This document shows positions 34,794 to 46,967 of a stretch of DNA of 64,000 nt, piece after piece. Where the stretch lies: positions 55,219,899-55,283,898 of the forward strand of contig CP136067.1 of the NCBI GenBank assembly GCA_032622095.1, written 5' to 3'. Numbering within the stretch: position 1 is the stretch's first letter; every line of letters begins with the position of its first letter. Source of the stretch: Siphonodentalium dalli (Eukaryota; Mollusca; Scaphopoda; Gadilida; Siphonodentaliidae). The notes beneath the pieces were generated by a model, which searched no databases, had not been told where the DNA came from, and was given only the letters and a program-made list of their open reading frames with translations. The translations under genes and the position numbers were made by a program.

Positions 34794-35024
34794 TTAAAGT
34801 TGGAGGTTTAAACTCGAGATGAACACCCCGGCTAGAAAATCTACAAGTAATCAGACCCACCATTTATATGTGGGTTTGCGGTTAACTTAGACTGGAGCGA
34901 CCATTGATTTGTACTTGTTGCACCAAATTTGCACGATAACTTTTACTATTCTTCCATGCGACGTCTGTCAGACAGATGCCAATTCCATGCCTACAAGTTT
35001 AGGTTGATATGGGAACTAAATAAG

Positions 35025-35310
35025 CACATTGGTAATAATTGCTACATGTGTACAGTACCGATATGGTTAATTGTCACATTTTGCGGTTTTTATGTGATTT
35101 TTTAATTGTACATTTTCCCATATAATTGTGCTGATCAAGTTCAAGTATAACTCTAATCAAATGTTAAGCGTTAACACGGTTAATCAAACTGAGCATTTGG
35201 GTTATCACCCCTGGTCAAGTGGTCCTGCAGAAGTGCTATGGTGCTGATGGGTCCTGCTGTTTTGCTAGTATGCGGTTAGTAAAAAGCGATGCTGGTGACC
35301 GCGAGATATT
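35025..35310. mobile_element. GGTCAAGTGGTCC-family TIR element, copy B (left end)
   Basis: CCCCTGGTCAAGTGGTCCTG at 35208 is followed by GGTGCTGATGGGTCCTGCTG and GATGCTGGTGACCGCGAG. The matching right end is not visible nearby. The same inner words occur inverted at 52945-53033 (copy C). The left flank shares CATTGGTAATAATTG with copy A. Confidence 0.65.
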
Positions 35311-35504
35311 TCAAAACTCACATCAAGAGTTTAGACGTAATTTGAGTAATTTAAAATGGCGTATTGTTGATTCAAGTGGTGCAATTGTCTGCTGGAATGC
35401 TTCTGCGATCACACTAAAGTTTGTTTGGCTTAAATATGAATTAAATAGGTCATTTTAATCAAATTTGTGACATTCCTGTTATTTCGCCATTTATATCAAA
35501 ATAA

Positions 35505-36840
35505 TACAAATACAAATACTTTTTATTTCTCATCACCATTTTACAACGGTATTTCAAGAAAAGTACAGCATGATTATACACTGGCTGCCCTTCCCAATAA
35601 TAACAAAACATATATAAACATGAAATGGCAACCTTAAATAGTGTTATACAAAAAGAGCGAATGTATAGTTCATGTCACCTGCCAGGGGTGGGGCTGGGGC
35701 TACCATGTAGTGTATACACAATACATTTACGCATACGTCAAACGGGCACGCACCGCTACAAGTTAATCGATTACCGACGTAGCGTTAAATACATATATGG
35801 ATATATTAATTCAGTAATTGCTTGTTGCTTGTATTAAATGTATACATGTCGATCTGGGTTGAATCAGTGGAGTTGATACATCTGGAGAGGGATGTTGAAT
35901 TGGGGGAGGTGGAGGGGGTGTGCGGTTTGTTTACGGGTGGGGGGCGCGAAGAGGTATACATTTATGATTCATTTTCATACGTGTTGTGTTTCTATTATTT
36001 ATTATAGTACAGCTTGTTTATTTGAATTATCAGTTTGCAGATTCCACGCATCACCTTCGCTTTTGGGTTGTTAAATAGTTGCGCTAATTTCCAGTTACTC
36101 GGGTGTGTGTAGTAATATTTTGCTATATGTTTTCGCCTTAAATCGACCAAGGCGTCGCATTCAAGAAGTTTATGTATAGTTCATTACCTGGAGCGTCTAT
36201 GTCGCACAATTTGCAAATTTTTTCCATCATCGGGTAAGTTTATCCAGTCTCCTGTTTCTATTGGTAAGCGATGATCTCGAGTACGAAATTAAAAAAATAT
36301 AATAGAATTGTTTGTTTGCAATTTCGAAAAATATACCTCTTCTCGGTAGATTGTTTTGATGTATCGATTGGTAATATACTTATCAGATGAGTACAATGTT
36401 TGCCACAAACTTTGAATATAAAGATGTTGAAGTTGCTCTTTTGAAGCCTCGCGGAATAGTTTCAGGGGATTGGGAGCGTGTGTAGCCCATGTGCCACTGA
36501 GCCCAAGTTCGTTTAATAAAGAGTAAATATAATTTATCCATTTAGATTTATTATTAACATATCTGTCCCTTTGGTTGTACCTGCTACACAGCGTCCAGTA
36601 TAGAGTATACGCGATCTTGTTTCGACTTCCGCTCACTAAATGACCCCAATTATTCAACATCTGATGTTTGATTTTCATCGTCACTGGGAATATGCCAAGT
36701 TCACCGTATATCATTTCACCCAAACCTTGGGTGTTTATTTCACACCACTTTCTGGGATAACCTGTGTGTCGACTGAGAACCTGCGTGCCAATTGAGGAGA
36801 ACACGCGAAGGATTTGTGTAAATGTTAGCCCAAACGACAT
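35505..36840 (-). pseudogene. LINE ORF2 C-terminal region, frameshifted
   Basis: On the minus strand, 36840-36289 encodes the post-RT region of a non-LTR retrotransposon ORF2: MIYGELGIFPVTMKIKHQML, WGHLVSG, WINYIYSLLNELGLSGTW and a QLQHLYIQSLW stretch. After a stop and frame change the cysteine-rich end follows at about 36280-36000 (FRTRDHRLPIETGDW, CKLC with a further frame break, then HIAKYYYTHPSNWKLAQLF). The 3' non-coding part ends near 35510 in AAATACAAATAC-type sequence that reads as a short-repeat LINE tail. Multiple frameshifts make it dead. The first 40 residues of the open frame do not look LINE-like and may be out of frame. Confidence 0.8.
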
Positions 36841-37534
36841 TTCGAAGTAACGACTGCTTTGTTGTTTATTTCGAGGAATAATACCGCATCATATGAATTC
36901 AGCCCAAATATATTGACAGGTGTCAAGGGTCTAACTCTATACTGAGCAATAAAAAACTAATATAATAAATACCGAGTATATTTAATTTTAACGCCAATGG
37001 GTCGTTTATGTGCGTTTAAGAGTGTATTTATGCTTAAAGCAAAGTGAAATAACGATCTTAAAATGAATTGGCCGGTATATTTTATTAGTTATCAGGGTCA
37101 CCAGGGTCGTAGTTGCATAAATTACAATATATTTTTATGCTAAGATAATTGCGTGGTAATTTGTTTGTTAATGGATTGATCGGTGATCATGTTAACACAA
37201 ATCCCATATATGGAAATTCCAAATATGGAAAGTGACTTGCGCATGCGCAAAACAGATACAATGGTCTAATTCCAATGCCGATGACAATCGAAGCTGAGGC
37301 GATGTGCATTTTAATTCTTTCATTACGACTGTTTTGGCGTCCTAATCTATTAAAATATTCTTCTATATCTTGGAAGGTGTTCTGGAAGGATTATTTCAAT
37401 ATGTGTATATCGGATTAACCTTCCAAAAAAATGAGTTTGACGCCTGTATTTCTTGGCATGAATATTAACGAGCGCTCGTCTGCAAGTAGGTCATCTGGAT
37501 TCGGAATTGGCGTGTTTTTGTGAAAATGTCAAAT
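36841..37534. other. no feature recognised
   Basis: No gene. A short inverted repeat on TATATGGAAATTCC lies near 37206. Confidence 0.4.
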
Positions 37535-37890
37535 TCAATTTCTTCCATCTAAAACATAATTACGCGCTGGACTCGGTCATTTTAGGAACATATATGTATC
37601 ACACGCACATACACCAAGTCTCAGCCTAAAAGTTTGAAAAATGACAGTTTTATCGACATAAATCGATGTTATTGTTAATGGTAAATTCCATGTTAAATTT
37701 TATCATTGAAAAAAATTCATTTCTTCCATCTAAAACATAATTGCGTGCTGTACTCTGTCATTTTACGAATATGTAGCTATCCCACCAAGACACTCCAAGT
37801 CTCAGCTTAAAATTTTGAAAAATGACAGTTTTATCGACATAAATCAATTTTAATGCCAATAATGGCAAATGGAGTGTTAAATAAATTTTA
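37535..37890. repeat. 181-bp tandem duplication
   Basis: Two copies share ATTTCTTCCATCTAAAACAT, CCAAGTCTCAGC, and GAAAAATGACAGTTTTATCG followed by ACATAAATC. They are moderately diverged. Confidence 0.85.
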
Positions 37891-38086
37891 GGCCAATTAG
37901 GGCCCTGCGAATGTTTTCTGACCTGTTCTATATTGGTCACTAGAGTTCATATTTGACCGGTTACACCTGATAATTATGCGACAGTATAGTCGCGTTACTT
38001 TATAGGTCAACATTGGTCATTATCACCTGACAAATTTATTTTGGTCCATCGTATCAACCCCTATTTTCTCCCGCGCGTAGCCTGAC

Positions 38087-38423
38087 TACCGCTATTCTCA
38101 AAGTAATTGACCAGAAAAACGGGGTGATACCCCGGTCATGACCACGGTGATACCGGTAATAAACGGTAGCTGTATCGAGGCGGTCATGGCAGTGGAATTA
38201 CGGTATTGGGCGATGATACCGCGGTCTTTTAGCGGGCACCGCATTAATTTTTTTGAATGCCGCAGTGATTTTCATGGAACACTTTGAGGGGAGGTATTTA
38301 CTCCCACATACGTTAACAAGCGGTATCAGTACCGCGGTATTGGAGGATACCGTGGTATAGTACCGCAGTATTAACGGGGTGACACCACGTTGCTGGTGGT
38401 CAATTACTTTAAGTATAGCGGTA
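38087..38423. mobile_element. 337-bp TIR element (TACCGCTATACTCAAAGTAA)
   Basis: The left end TACCGCTATTCTCAAAGTAA then TTGACC is matched by TGGTCAATTACTTTAAGTAT then AGCGGTA on the right. The inner part is rich in CGGTATACCGCGGT words. The TIR core AAAGTAATTGACCA is shared with the three MITEs at 39.3-39.75 kb. Confidence 0.75.
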
Positions 38424-39282
38424 AGTGTCAACATTGGTCATTATCGCTCCACTAATTTGTATCGTTTCATCGGTATGAATTCCATATCCAATTATCCACA
38501 TATAAACCAACCCAACCTCTAATCCCGGTCCAATTTATTTATTTCTTTCATCGGTATATTCACGTAACGTAATATTTTATCACGTGATATTTGTACTTAT
38601 ATGTCTATGGTATTACTATAGTATACTGTATACGTATATCAATTGCTATTCCTATCTATATAATCCTGGTGCCATCTATAGAGATACGGTAGATAATTTC
38701 AGACTCCCCCCCCCATTTTACATCATTGCTGCTTTAGTACAGTCGCGATGCAACATCGCTCCACTAATTTATGTCAGTTCATCGGTACAAACCACTTTTT
38801 CTCCGAGTCCATATAACCAACCCAACATCTTATAGATGACTATTCTGGCACTATATAGAGATGACTAAGATTCTGACACCCCCTATTTTATAGCCATGTT
38901 GCAACAGTAGAGTTCAGATGCATATTATGTCAACATCGGTCGTTATCGCTCTACAAATTTATATCGGTTCAACCCTTAGTTCCATGTATCGCCCACCCCT
39001 CCCTCAGTTTATTTTTTCAGTTGTATTATAGTCTCATTACGTACACATTTTATCTTTTCTAACTTTTGCTTCAACGCGTTGAGTTCCGCTGCAGACAATA
39101 TAAAACTGACAACATTTTGAAATGTAAGCAGGCTTCAAACTCATCTTATCCAAGAAAAACTCTGGTTACATAAGAAATTTGTGTATAAGGTGTACGCGCA
39201 TTTGTCGCGTTAAAAACAAAAGGTCCCAAGTCAAGGTCCAAATCCCCAACACACTGATGTGAGGTTTAACTCCATCTACATA

Positions 39283-39411
39283 CAGTAATGTCCAAAGTAA
39301 TTGATCACTTAACCACAGCAAAATAATGGGTATTTTTTCATGATTTTAAATCCTGAAAAATTACCCATAATTCTGCTGTGGTTAAGTGGTCAATTACTTT
39401 GGGCATTACTG
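39283..39411. mobile_element. Tc1/mariner-like foldback MITE, copy 1
   Basis: A 129-bp palindrome flanked by TA on both sides: CAGTAATGTCCAAAGTAATT ... AATTACTTTGGGCATTACTG. The arms are about 55 bp. TA duplication and CAGT-type ends fit Tc1/mariner non-autonomous elements. Confidence 0.85.
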
Positions 39412-39457
39412 TAACCAATATAAGGATTTGAGGTGTAATAATAACTCAATCCTCATA

Positions 39458-39586
39458 CAGTAATGTCCAAAGTAATCGACCACTTAACCACAGCATAATT
39501 ATTGGTAATTTGTCAGGATTTTAAATGCTGAAAAAATACCCATAATTCTGCTGTGGTTAAGTGGTCAATTACTTTGGGCATTACTG
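39458..39586. mobile_element. Tc1/mariner-like foldback MITE, copy 2
   Basis: Same 129-bp palindrome with TA flanks, exactly 175 bp downstream of copy 1. The 46-bp spacer (ACCAATATAAGGATTTGAGG...) is also repeated, so the whole unit was tandemly duplicated rather than inserted three times. Confidence 0.85.
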
Positions 39587-39632
39587 TAACCAATATAATG
39601 ATTTGAGGTGTAATGATAACTCAATCCTCATA

Positions 39633-39753
39633 CAGTAATGTACAAAGTAATTGACCACAGCTGAATAATGGGTAATTTGTCAGGATTTTAAATGCTGAAA
39701 AATTACCAATAATTCTGATGTGGTTAAGTGGTCAATTACTTTGGGCATTACTG
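39633..39753. mobile_element. Tc1/mariner-like foldback MITE, copy 3
   Basis: A 121-bp version, again at a 175-bp period. The left arm has lost about 8 bp (the CTTAACCA phrase), so its foldback is asymmetric. Confidence 0.85.
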
Positions 39754-40978
39754 TAACCAATATAAGAATGTGAGGTTTAATGACAACTCCATCCACATAA
39801 CTAATAAATATGTGTGAAAATTAAACCAAAAAAAATAAATTCCATGATGGCGTCCAATATGGACTGCCTAATTCTGCTCCAAAACATGTATATTGAATAT
39901 ATGGTTGTTTATTGGGGGAAACTGATTATTTCAATGATATTTTCATTAACTGCATGGGATCCAAAACCCGACTTACGGGAGCTCGCTTCGTGCACGACTG
40001 TATCTTAAGCATATGTGCATATTTAATGAGCCAACAATTGGAATCCAAATAGAGAAGATTGGCACGTCGACCCTGCGCATAGACATCATTGATGATCTCT
40101 ATGGGAATCAAAATTGACATTTAATAGACAATTTCGATTAACCGCAATAACTTAAGGAATCTCTAATTATGATTAAGCCCAATGAGAATGCAATAAGACA
40201 TTTCTTATTACCCTTAACCGCAATTACTTCCCATTGCACTTTAACACAATTAATATCTCCCCCCCCAACAGCTTATCAATACCACTCAGGACAGTGGGTG
40301 TTTTTCCTCAATTAATTGAATTTCTTGTTAGTGACCATAAATCTATACCTTCGGTTTTGCCGAATAACCGAACAAATGTTGTCAACTGTTTCCACGTTTA
40401 TTCTCACTTATACCGTGTTTATATCCGTTTTATCCTATTTGTTGTTGTGTATTGCATTACTTTGATAAAGTCTGCGCTTGTGTTATTCTCACAAAAGGTA
40501 ATGCGTGTTTACATTTCACAATTCCGCCTTACAGTCTGCGAGTGCGACGGAAAAAATTTCCACATGTCCGAGCGCCATTGGCATTGATTCCTTAAATACG
40601 AGACTATTTAATCGAATGAGGTCAAATATTCGCATATAACTTGACTCATATGTTATTCTGCACAATTCTGGCCAGTGCCGACTTTCATTTCGCATTACTT
40701 TCGTTTTTATCGAAATATAACCGTTTTCTATGGAGATTCCCATGTAAATTTGTTCAACCAAAAAAATTCATAGTTTTGCCAATTTCAAGCTAGTTTAATA
40801 CTTTATAGCATGGTCAGGGCATAATCTGGCCTATCGAGTGATGGTAGACGTTCCTTCAGTGTGCACAACAAATATTTGGTCCCAACGAAGCAGGCTAAAA
40901 TCCTGAAATTTGTCAATTGACTTTGAGTGTGAAGAAAATATTCATTTAAACTTCCAAAATTGGTTGAAATATGCTCAA
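39754..40978. other. no gene recognised
   Basis: Nothing supportable. A sequence similar to AATTTCAAGCTAGTTTA near 40783 recurs at 41120 and 41686 as part of the next duplication. Confidence 0.4.
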
Positions 40979-41668
40979 CAACATTCAGTTGAATGGTGAC
41001 ATTATTTATAGTCACCGACTAACTTCCACGATGAATAAAATTTGTTTTTATTGATGACAATTATGTCGCGAGTCATAAAAATGTTAATTTTCTGAAGAAA
41101 AAAAATTCATTGTTTCGCCAATTTCAAGCTAGTATTGAGCATGGTCAGGGCATTACATATAATGATTAAGATTGCTAAAGAACTGAAATAATGAAATGGG
41201 AAACTTTTACTGACATCTGGTAAGGATTGAGGAGCAGATGCTAGAGGCCCCCACCCCCACCCCCATGGAAGACGGAATACCACTTAACACAGAAGTTGGA
41301 ATACGGAATACCATATGGAATACATAAAAATATATGAAAACTTCATTTTTTGGAAGGTCGGCGTACGAATACCGGTATTTTTGGAATACCGAATACCTCC
41401 TAACAGAGGGGCCGGAAATACGGCGTACCTCATAACAGGGCATGGAATACGGCATACGAAAAAGGGGGGTGGGGGCCTCATGCTATGGAGCCTCCGAGCC
41501 TCCCAATATATTGTCTGCTCCACATCTCAATAGAATTCAACAACATTCAGTTGAATGGTGACATTATTTATAGTCACCGACTAACTTCCACGATGAATCA
41601 AATTTGTTTTTATTGGTGACAATTTATGTCGCGAATCATAAAAATGTAAATTTTCTGAAGAAAAAAAA
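40979..41668. repeat. 126-bp direct duplication split by a TIR insert
   Basis: CAACATTCAGTTGAATGGTG and about 106 following bases occur at 40979-41104 and 41541-41668. Between them, 41226-41531 is an inverted-repeat insert: ATTGAGGAGCAGATGCTAGA with GGCCCCCACCCCCACCCCC at the left, and GGGGGGTGGGGGCCTCATGC with CTGCTCCACATCTCAAT at the right. Confidence 0.75.
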
Positions 41669-42424
41669 CTCATTGGTTTGCGAATTTCAAGCTAGTTTAT
41701 AGCGAACATGGGAACCAAGGTACAATTTATGCCATTTAGGCACATTTCAGAGTGAAATCTGGGCTTATATTTCGGCGAGAATCCAAATCTAGATTCTCGC
41801 AAATTACCCTGGATTCTCATGAAAAGGTATATATGGATTCTCGCAAAATCAGATGAAATATATGCCCTAGTGGAAATATAGCAAATCGTTTAATGCTTTA
41901 GAATTTTTTTTTTCGGAGATTTATATATATGTTTAAAGACATATTATGGAATTTTTCGGGAGCGAGAAATTGATAAGTTAGTGCTCAGGCACTTTTCCAA
42001 CGTGGGGAATGTTATCATTCTACTAACATCACTGAAAATTTCCAAAAAGATCTACCACACCACTTCATATAGAACATCGTCTGAACTACTCCAAATTGTA
42101 AATATTTACATCTCGATTCGGGGCGCAACTATCGGCTGTAATTAAACAAAAATCATTTTGCCATCGAGAGTCATTGCATTTAACTAATATATAAGAATGA
42201 CGTTGTGTAACATCCATTTGGATTAATATTCGTAACAAATAACTACTTTGAGAAAGATTATTCTTAATTTCTATTTATTTGATCACTCTGCCCGGTGTCT
42301 GCCGGAGTGTTTCACATCACTTTAATCAAGGAAGACTGTTAAGAAAAACTGCATTTCAAGACCACCAAACAACTTTCCTTTTTAGGGCCACCACATCTTC
42401 CAAATATGTACTTCTTCCATTTTG
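41669..42424. other. no feature recognised
   Basis: A local direct repeat of GATTCTCGCAAA (41785-41860) is present. Otherwise nothing. Confidence 0.4.
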
Positions 42425-42429
42425 CTATC

Positions 42430-42625
42430 AAAGACCGAAAAATGTCGTTAAACTAGAGATCCAAATACCCCCTAAGGGCCCCTCTATCTTGAGATATTAA
42501 AGACCGAAAAATGTCGTTAAACTATAAAGACCGAAAAATGTCGTTAAACTAGAGATCCAAATACCCCCTATATCTTGAGATATTATAAAGACCGAAAAAT
42601 GTCATTAAACTATTAATTGTTGTTG
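42430..42625. repeat. AAAGACCGAAAAATGTCGTT repeats
   Basis: AAAGACCGAAAAATGTCGTT occurs at about 42430, 42500, 42526 and 42589, with TAGAGATCCAAATACCCCCT between copies. Single variants also lie at 42921 and 44375, on either side of the 164-bp satellite. Confidence 0.85.
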
Positions 42626-42908
42626 CTGTTGTTTATTAGGGTTTATCGTCATTCTAGCCGCTAGGCCACACACGACGTTGTCAATTTTACGGGTGGAGGA
42701 AAGACCACGCAGAGGCTCAATTTCACCGGGAAGTTGTTCCACTGCGTGTAGAAACCACCGACCCCCGGAAAGCAATTGACAAACTTGCCCAGATACACGA
42801 TTCCGGTCACCCTCCCTATGGTGGGGTTAGAACCAGCTTCGTCAGCGCTGGACGGCCTGGGACGACGTAATCCACCTGGCACTCTACCGACTGGACCACC
42901 GGGGGCCC
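42600..42908 (-). mobile_element. tRNA-derived SINE
   Basis: Read on the minus strand, the head looks like a tRNA gene with RNA polymerase III promoter boxes: an A box GGTCCAGTCGGTAGAGTGCC (42898-42879) and a B box GGTTCTAACCCC (42834-42823), about 50 bp apart. A roughly 200-bp body follows, with TTTCTACACGCAGTGGAACA and CTCTGCGTGGTCTTTCC, ending in a CAA/A-rich tail (AACAACAGCAACAAC). The body may be one of the conserved central domains known in metazoan SINEs, but I cannot name which. It interrupts the AAAGACCGAAAAATGTCG repeats. Confidence 0.75.
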
Positions 42909-42959
42909 CTATTAAACTGTTAAAGACCGAAAATGTCGTTAAATTGTAAAGTTTGAGCT

Positions 42960-44285
42960 ATTGCCATGGCTTTGTCGTCCGTGTGTATGTGTGTACGTAA
43001 GGCGTCAACAATGCAGGCTACAGGTCGTACCTTTGGTCGGATCATTATGAAATTTGTCATAGCTGTTGACATCAACATTTAGACCAGATTATTAATTTTG
43101 GGATCATTCGGAAAAAAACATGGCCGCCAGTGGCCATCTTGGATTTCAAAATTCAATCCATTAGCACGGGCTACAGTTCGTAATGTTTGTCTGATCATCA
43201 TGAAATTTGTCAAGAATGTTAATAATGACATGTAGATGGGAACGAGTCCTTTTGGGGTCATTCGGCCAAAAAACATGGCCGCAGCAGCCATTTTGGTTTT
43301 AGTCTTTATATGACTAAATCTTTAGCACGGGCTACAGGTCTTAACTTTAGTCTGATCATCATAAAATTTGTCATGGCTGTTGAAATTGGAATGTAGATGG
43401 GAACGAGTCATTTTGGGGTCATTCGGACAAAAAACATGGCCGCCAGTGGCCATCTTGGATTTCAAAATTTAATCCATTAGCACGGGCCACAGGTCGTACT
43501 GTTTGTCTGATCATCATGAAATTTGTCATGGATGATAATATTGACATGTAGATGGGAACGAGTAATTTTGGGGTTATTCGGCCAAAAAACATGGCCGCCA
43601 GCAGCCATCTTGGATTTTACTCTTTGTATGACTAAATTCTTTAGCACGGGCTACAGGTCGTACTTTCAGTCTGATCATCATAAAAATTGTCAAGAATCTT
43701 AATAATGACATGCAGATGGGAACGAGTCATTTTGGGATCATTTGACACAAAAACATGGCCGCCAGCAGCCATCTTGGATTTTACTCTTTGTATGACTAAA
43801 TTCTTTAGCACGGGCTACAGATCGTACTTTCAGTCTGATCATCATAAAATTTGTCAAGAATGTTAATAATGACATGTAGATGGGAACGAGTCATTTTGGG
43901 ATCATTTGACCCAAAAACATGGCCGCCAGCAGCCATCTTGGATTTTAATCTTTGTATGACTAAATTCTTTATCACAGGCTACAGGTCGTACTTTTAGTCT
44001 GATCATCATAAAATTTGTCAAGAATGTTAATAATGACATGTAGATGGGAACGAGTCATTTTGGGGTCATTCGGCCAAAAAACATGGCTGCCAGCAGCCAT
44101 CTTGGATTTTACTATTTGTATGACTAAATCCTTTAGCACGGGCTACAGGTCGTACCTTTAGTCTGATCATCATGAAATTTTTCATGGCTGTTGAAATTGG
44201 AATGTAGATGAGAATGAGTCATTTTGGGGACATTCCGACAAAAAAACATGGCTGCCAGCGGCCATCTTGGATTTCCAAATTCAAT
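42960..44285. repeat. 164-bp satellite with GCCATCTTGG in most units
   Basis: Eight units are marked by CTACAGGTCGTA at 43018, 43171, 43332, 43487, 43651, 43815, 43979 and 44143. Spacings are 153-164 bp, and the last four are exactly 164. Most units carry AACATGGCCGCCAG followed by GCCATCTTGGATTT, the latter being the complement of a YY1-type CAAGATGGC site. ATGATGATCAGAC-type and GATGGGAACGAGTCATTTTG phrases are conserved. Confidence 0.95.
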
Positions 44286-45583
44286 TCTAAATCTTTCCAT
44301 TCATTGCTCATCACACAAATTTAACTTCTTCTCAAAGTTGAGCTACAGTGTCATTGACACTTTCATTTGAGACATTAAAGAACGAAATATGTCGTTACAC
44401 CATTAATGATCATTAATACATAATTTGTGTTTATGAAAGTCTGGTACAGACAGTTTGTTTCCAGTACATATTCATTGGAACGTAAACAATTATTCTCTGA
44501 CAAATCATGTTAATATTGCCTTTCGTTACTGGTTTCCTTGACTCACATATCTCTCACTTCTTAATACTTATAATTAAAACAAATGTTCTGTGTTTTGTGT
44601 CACTTCTTAATAGCATTCTGTATTCTGCTATTGAAAAGAAAAACAGTTGTAGTATACCTTAAAGGTATGAAGGCCTTGGTGGGTATCATGTGAACATATT
44701 TCCACCGCTACAAACGAAATAATATTCAAATATAGACAGACTTTGTTAATATACAAATGAGAAATATCTCATAAACATTATGTTATAGTCGTAAATTTGC
44801 CGACTGTTATGTAAACAAAGCATAAAAAGTTACTTTCCTGGTGTTTCTTTATATTATGATGGTAAACATAAAGAGCGTTCTTTGTTGCTCAATTCCTTAT
44901 TTGGAAATAATAAAGAGCGTTTATACCATTTGTGTGTGATTAGCCAGTAGCATTATGCTGCCTTCGATAACACAATCAGACTCTTGTTTAGGTAAAATTT
45001 AGTAGGTCTTTATGTAAGCATGATGTTTAAGGGATTACAGTGCTCATGAAACAACAAAACTCTATCGGAAAGCCACCCCTATTGTGATCACAATAATCCA
45101 AGTCCCATAAAAATCGCGTAATAATTAAGCCGAGAAATAAATAAATAATACCGCCACCGGTTGTCGGCTATCTCCGTCGCAAAACCTCGCATGACGTCAA
45201 GCGAGGTAAACTAATTAAAAACACGGAATCGGAGTTATTTGTGTCTACCTATATGACGATGGAAAATCCGGAATAGACATCAGCTCGTGAGCGTGATGGA
45301 ATTGCTGCGGGGCATATCAATAGCATTGTGTACACATGGTTAATTGTCATCGCGCGGTGAGTTATATTCACTTGTGATTTGTCTTAAGCGCTGTTTGGAA
45401 AGTTATTGTTTTGACAAAAAAACTATAGAAGGCCGATTGAGCGGGGTAGGTAACACTTTCGTGTCAAAAATAAAGCTTATAAAAACATGAGCAGGCATGT
45501 GAACTCTATTCGGGCGCGTGTTCACGATGTTGTTTTAATTTTCCGTATATATGCCCCGAGTGTCCCGTATTTACAATCATTCA
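44286..45583. other. no gene recognised; one AATAAAGAGCG pair
   Basis: The word pair lies at 44868-44879 and 44909-44921. A CRE (TGACGTCA) lies at 45193-45200 in a CpG-richer patch. No exon is convincing. Confidence 0.45.
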
Positions 45584-45595
45584 TTCGTAACATTG

Positions 45596-45769
45596 CCATA
45601 TAAATGCAATGTTTTCGGCTGTGGCCGGTCTAGTGACTCTCAGTTAGGTATAATGCTGTATTCATTTCCAAACGATGTTCGTTTACGTGCCATTTGGCGG
45701 GATTTCTGTGGGAAACCCGTTGCGCAATCATCAGAAACCGATTACATATACCAAATAAAGAGCGTTTAA
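45596..45769 (+). pseudogene. THAP zinc-finger N-terminal fragment
   Basis: The frame contains YKCNVFGCG, then GIMLYSFPND, then LRAIWRDFCGK. This is the first half of a THAP domain: the C-x(2-4)-C pair, the aromatic-S/R-FP-x-D motif and the invariant W. The second zinc pair (C-x2-H) and the AVPTIF box of a THAP domain are absent. THAP domains bind DNA and occur in THAP transcription factors and P-element-type transposases. After FCGKP the sequence turns into ACCAAATAAAGAGCGTTTAA, the dispersed word seen elsewhere, and the frame stops. It is either a truncated exon copy or an exon whose continuation was displaced. No acceptor was identified upstream. Confidence 0.6.
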
Positions 45770-46134
45770 TTGACAAGTCAGTCATGGTTACGAATACATA
45801 CAATTGCAGTTAAAGTGGAGAGTATGTTGAATAAATCACGATAACAACTATTCTTAGTCGATTCCCCATTTCCTTCACCATGGCTCCATAAAGAGCGTTC
45901 CATGTTAAGAGTTTTCCTAATATGGTACGAATAAAAAGAGTTTAATAAAGCGGAAATTGCTATGACTTGGAAGGATATATAAAGCATGCATATCGGAAGT
46001 TCGTGTACATGTATTGACCTGTATTGGTGTAATCAGTAAAAAAAATCACGATGACAACTGTTCTAAGTCGAGTCCCTTTACCTTGACGCAATAAAGAGCG
46101 TTCACTATTACGATATATTGCGAATAAAGAGCAC
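45754..46134 (+). repeat. AATAAAGAGCGTT word cluster with duplicated flanks
   Basis: Words lie at 45754, 45888, 45931 (variant), 46090 and 46123. The 60 bp before 45888 (AATCACGATAACAACTATTC...TTCACCATGGC) are homologous to those before 46090 (AATCACGATGACAACTGTTC...CCTTGACGC), so a block of about 200 bp is tandemly repeated. Confidence 0.75.
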
Positions 46135-46960
46135 TTGAATATGTGATTCCATATTAAACCGGATTATTATCCCTCCTTCAAAAAGTTTTATATATGATTG
46201 GATGTTTATAACCCTATTGTTATGCGTAATTGCCACATAGAGGTCGATTTATGACCTGGATATTCAATAGACCGCATCGCTAGAGTGCTAATTTAATAGG
46301 TCAATAACGATGCATAGATGTAGTGAATTTCCATCAGTGACAGTCGGCTAGATTGTTTTGGGGTGGGGGAAGCAATATTCCGAAATATATATAAACACCA
46401 TATTGCCCAAATAATTACATGATTCATAACCAAGGAAAAATGAACATATCATATTGGTAATGAATGACTTGATTATAATTGATTAAATCCGACAGCAATA
46501 AACCAATTGTGTGTTGTTTTACCGCGTTACGATAATTAAAACGAAACGCTCTTTACTGACACACGACTAATGGCATCTGGAAATTGGAATGTTTACGAGA
46601 TGATAATTGCCTAATAACTGTGCAAGTCTTCGCGTATATATGCAATCTTGATATGCATATATAATATAACTTGGACTATTCCGGTAACGAAAAAATATAT
46701 ATAAACACGAGCACGCGTTTATATAGATAAATGCGCGCAAAACTGAATAATATACGGGCATGGCTTTATAGTAACAACACATCGCGATACATATAATAAT
46801 AGTAATAATAACACGATAAAGATCGACATTTAATTACGAGAAAGGCGATGTTTCGGCGAAGTTTTGCATTCGCAGTGTGATAACGCGACAATCGTCAAAG
46901 GCCGCGATCGACTACATGCAAACTTAAAATACCGCCGTCGCGTATCTATGCGTTGTCAAT
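46135..46960. other. no gene recognised
   Basis: One reverse-oriented AACGCTCTTTA word at 46545-46556. Otherwise AT-rich and featureless. Confidence 0.4.
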
Positions 46961-46967
46961 GAGTTAC

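Noticed and set aside
35219-35458. 79-aa frame as a gene
   Set aside because: Its first third is the end of the GGTCAAGTGGTCC TIR element and the rest has no recognisable domain.
42661-42882. 73-aa frame resembling a small cysteine/proline protein
   Set aside because: It lies within the SINE body, between and across its polymerase III boxes.
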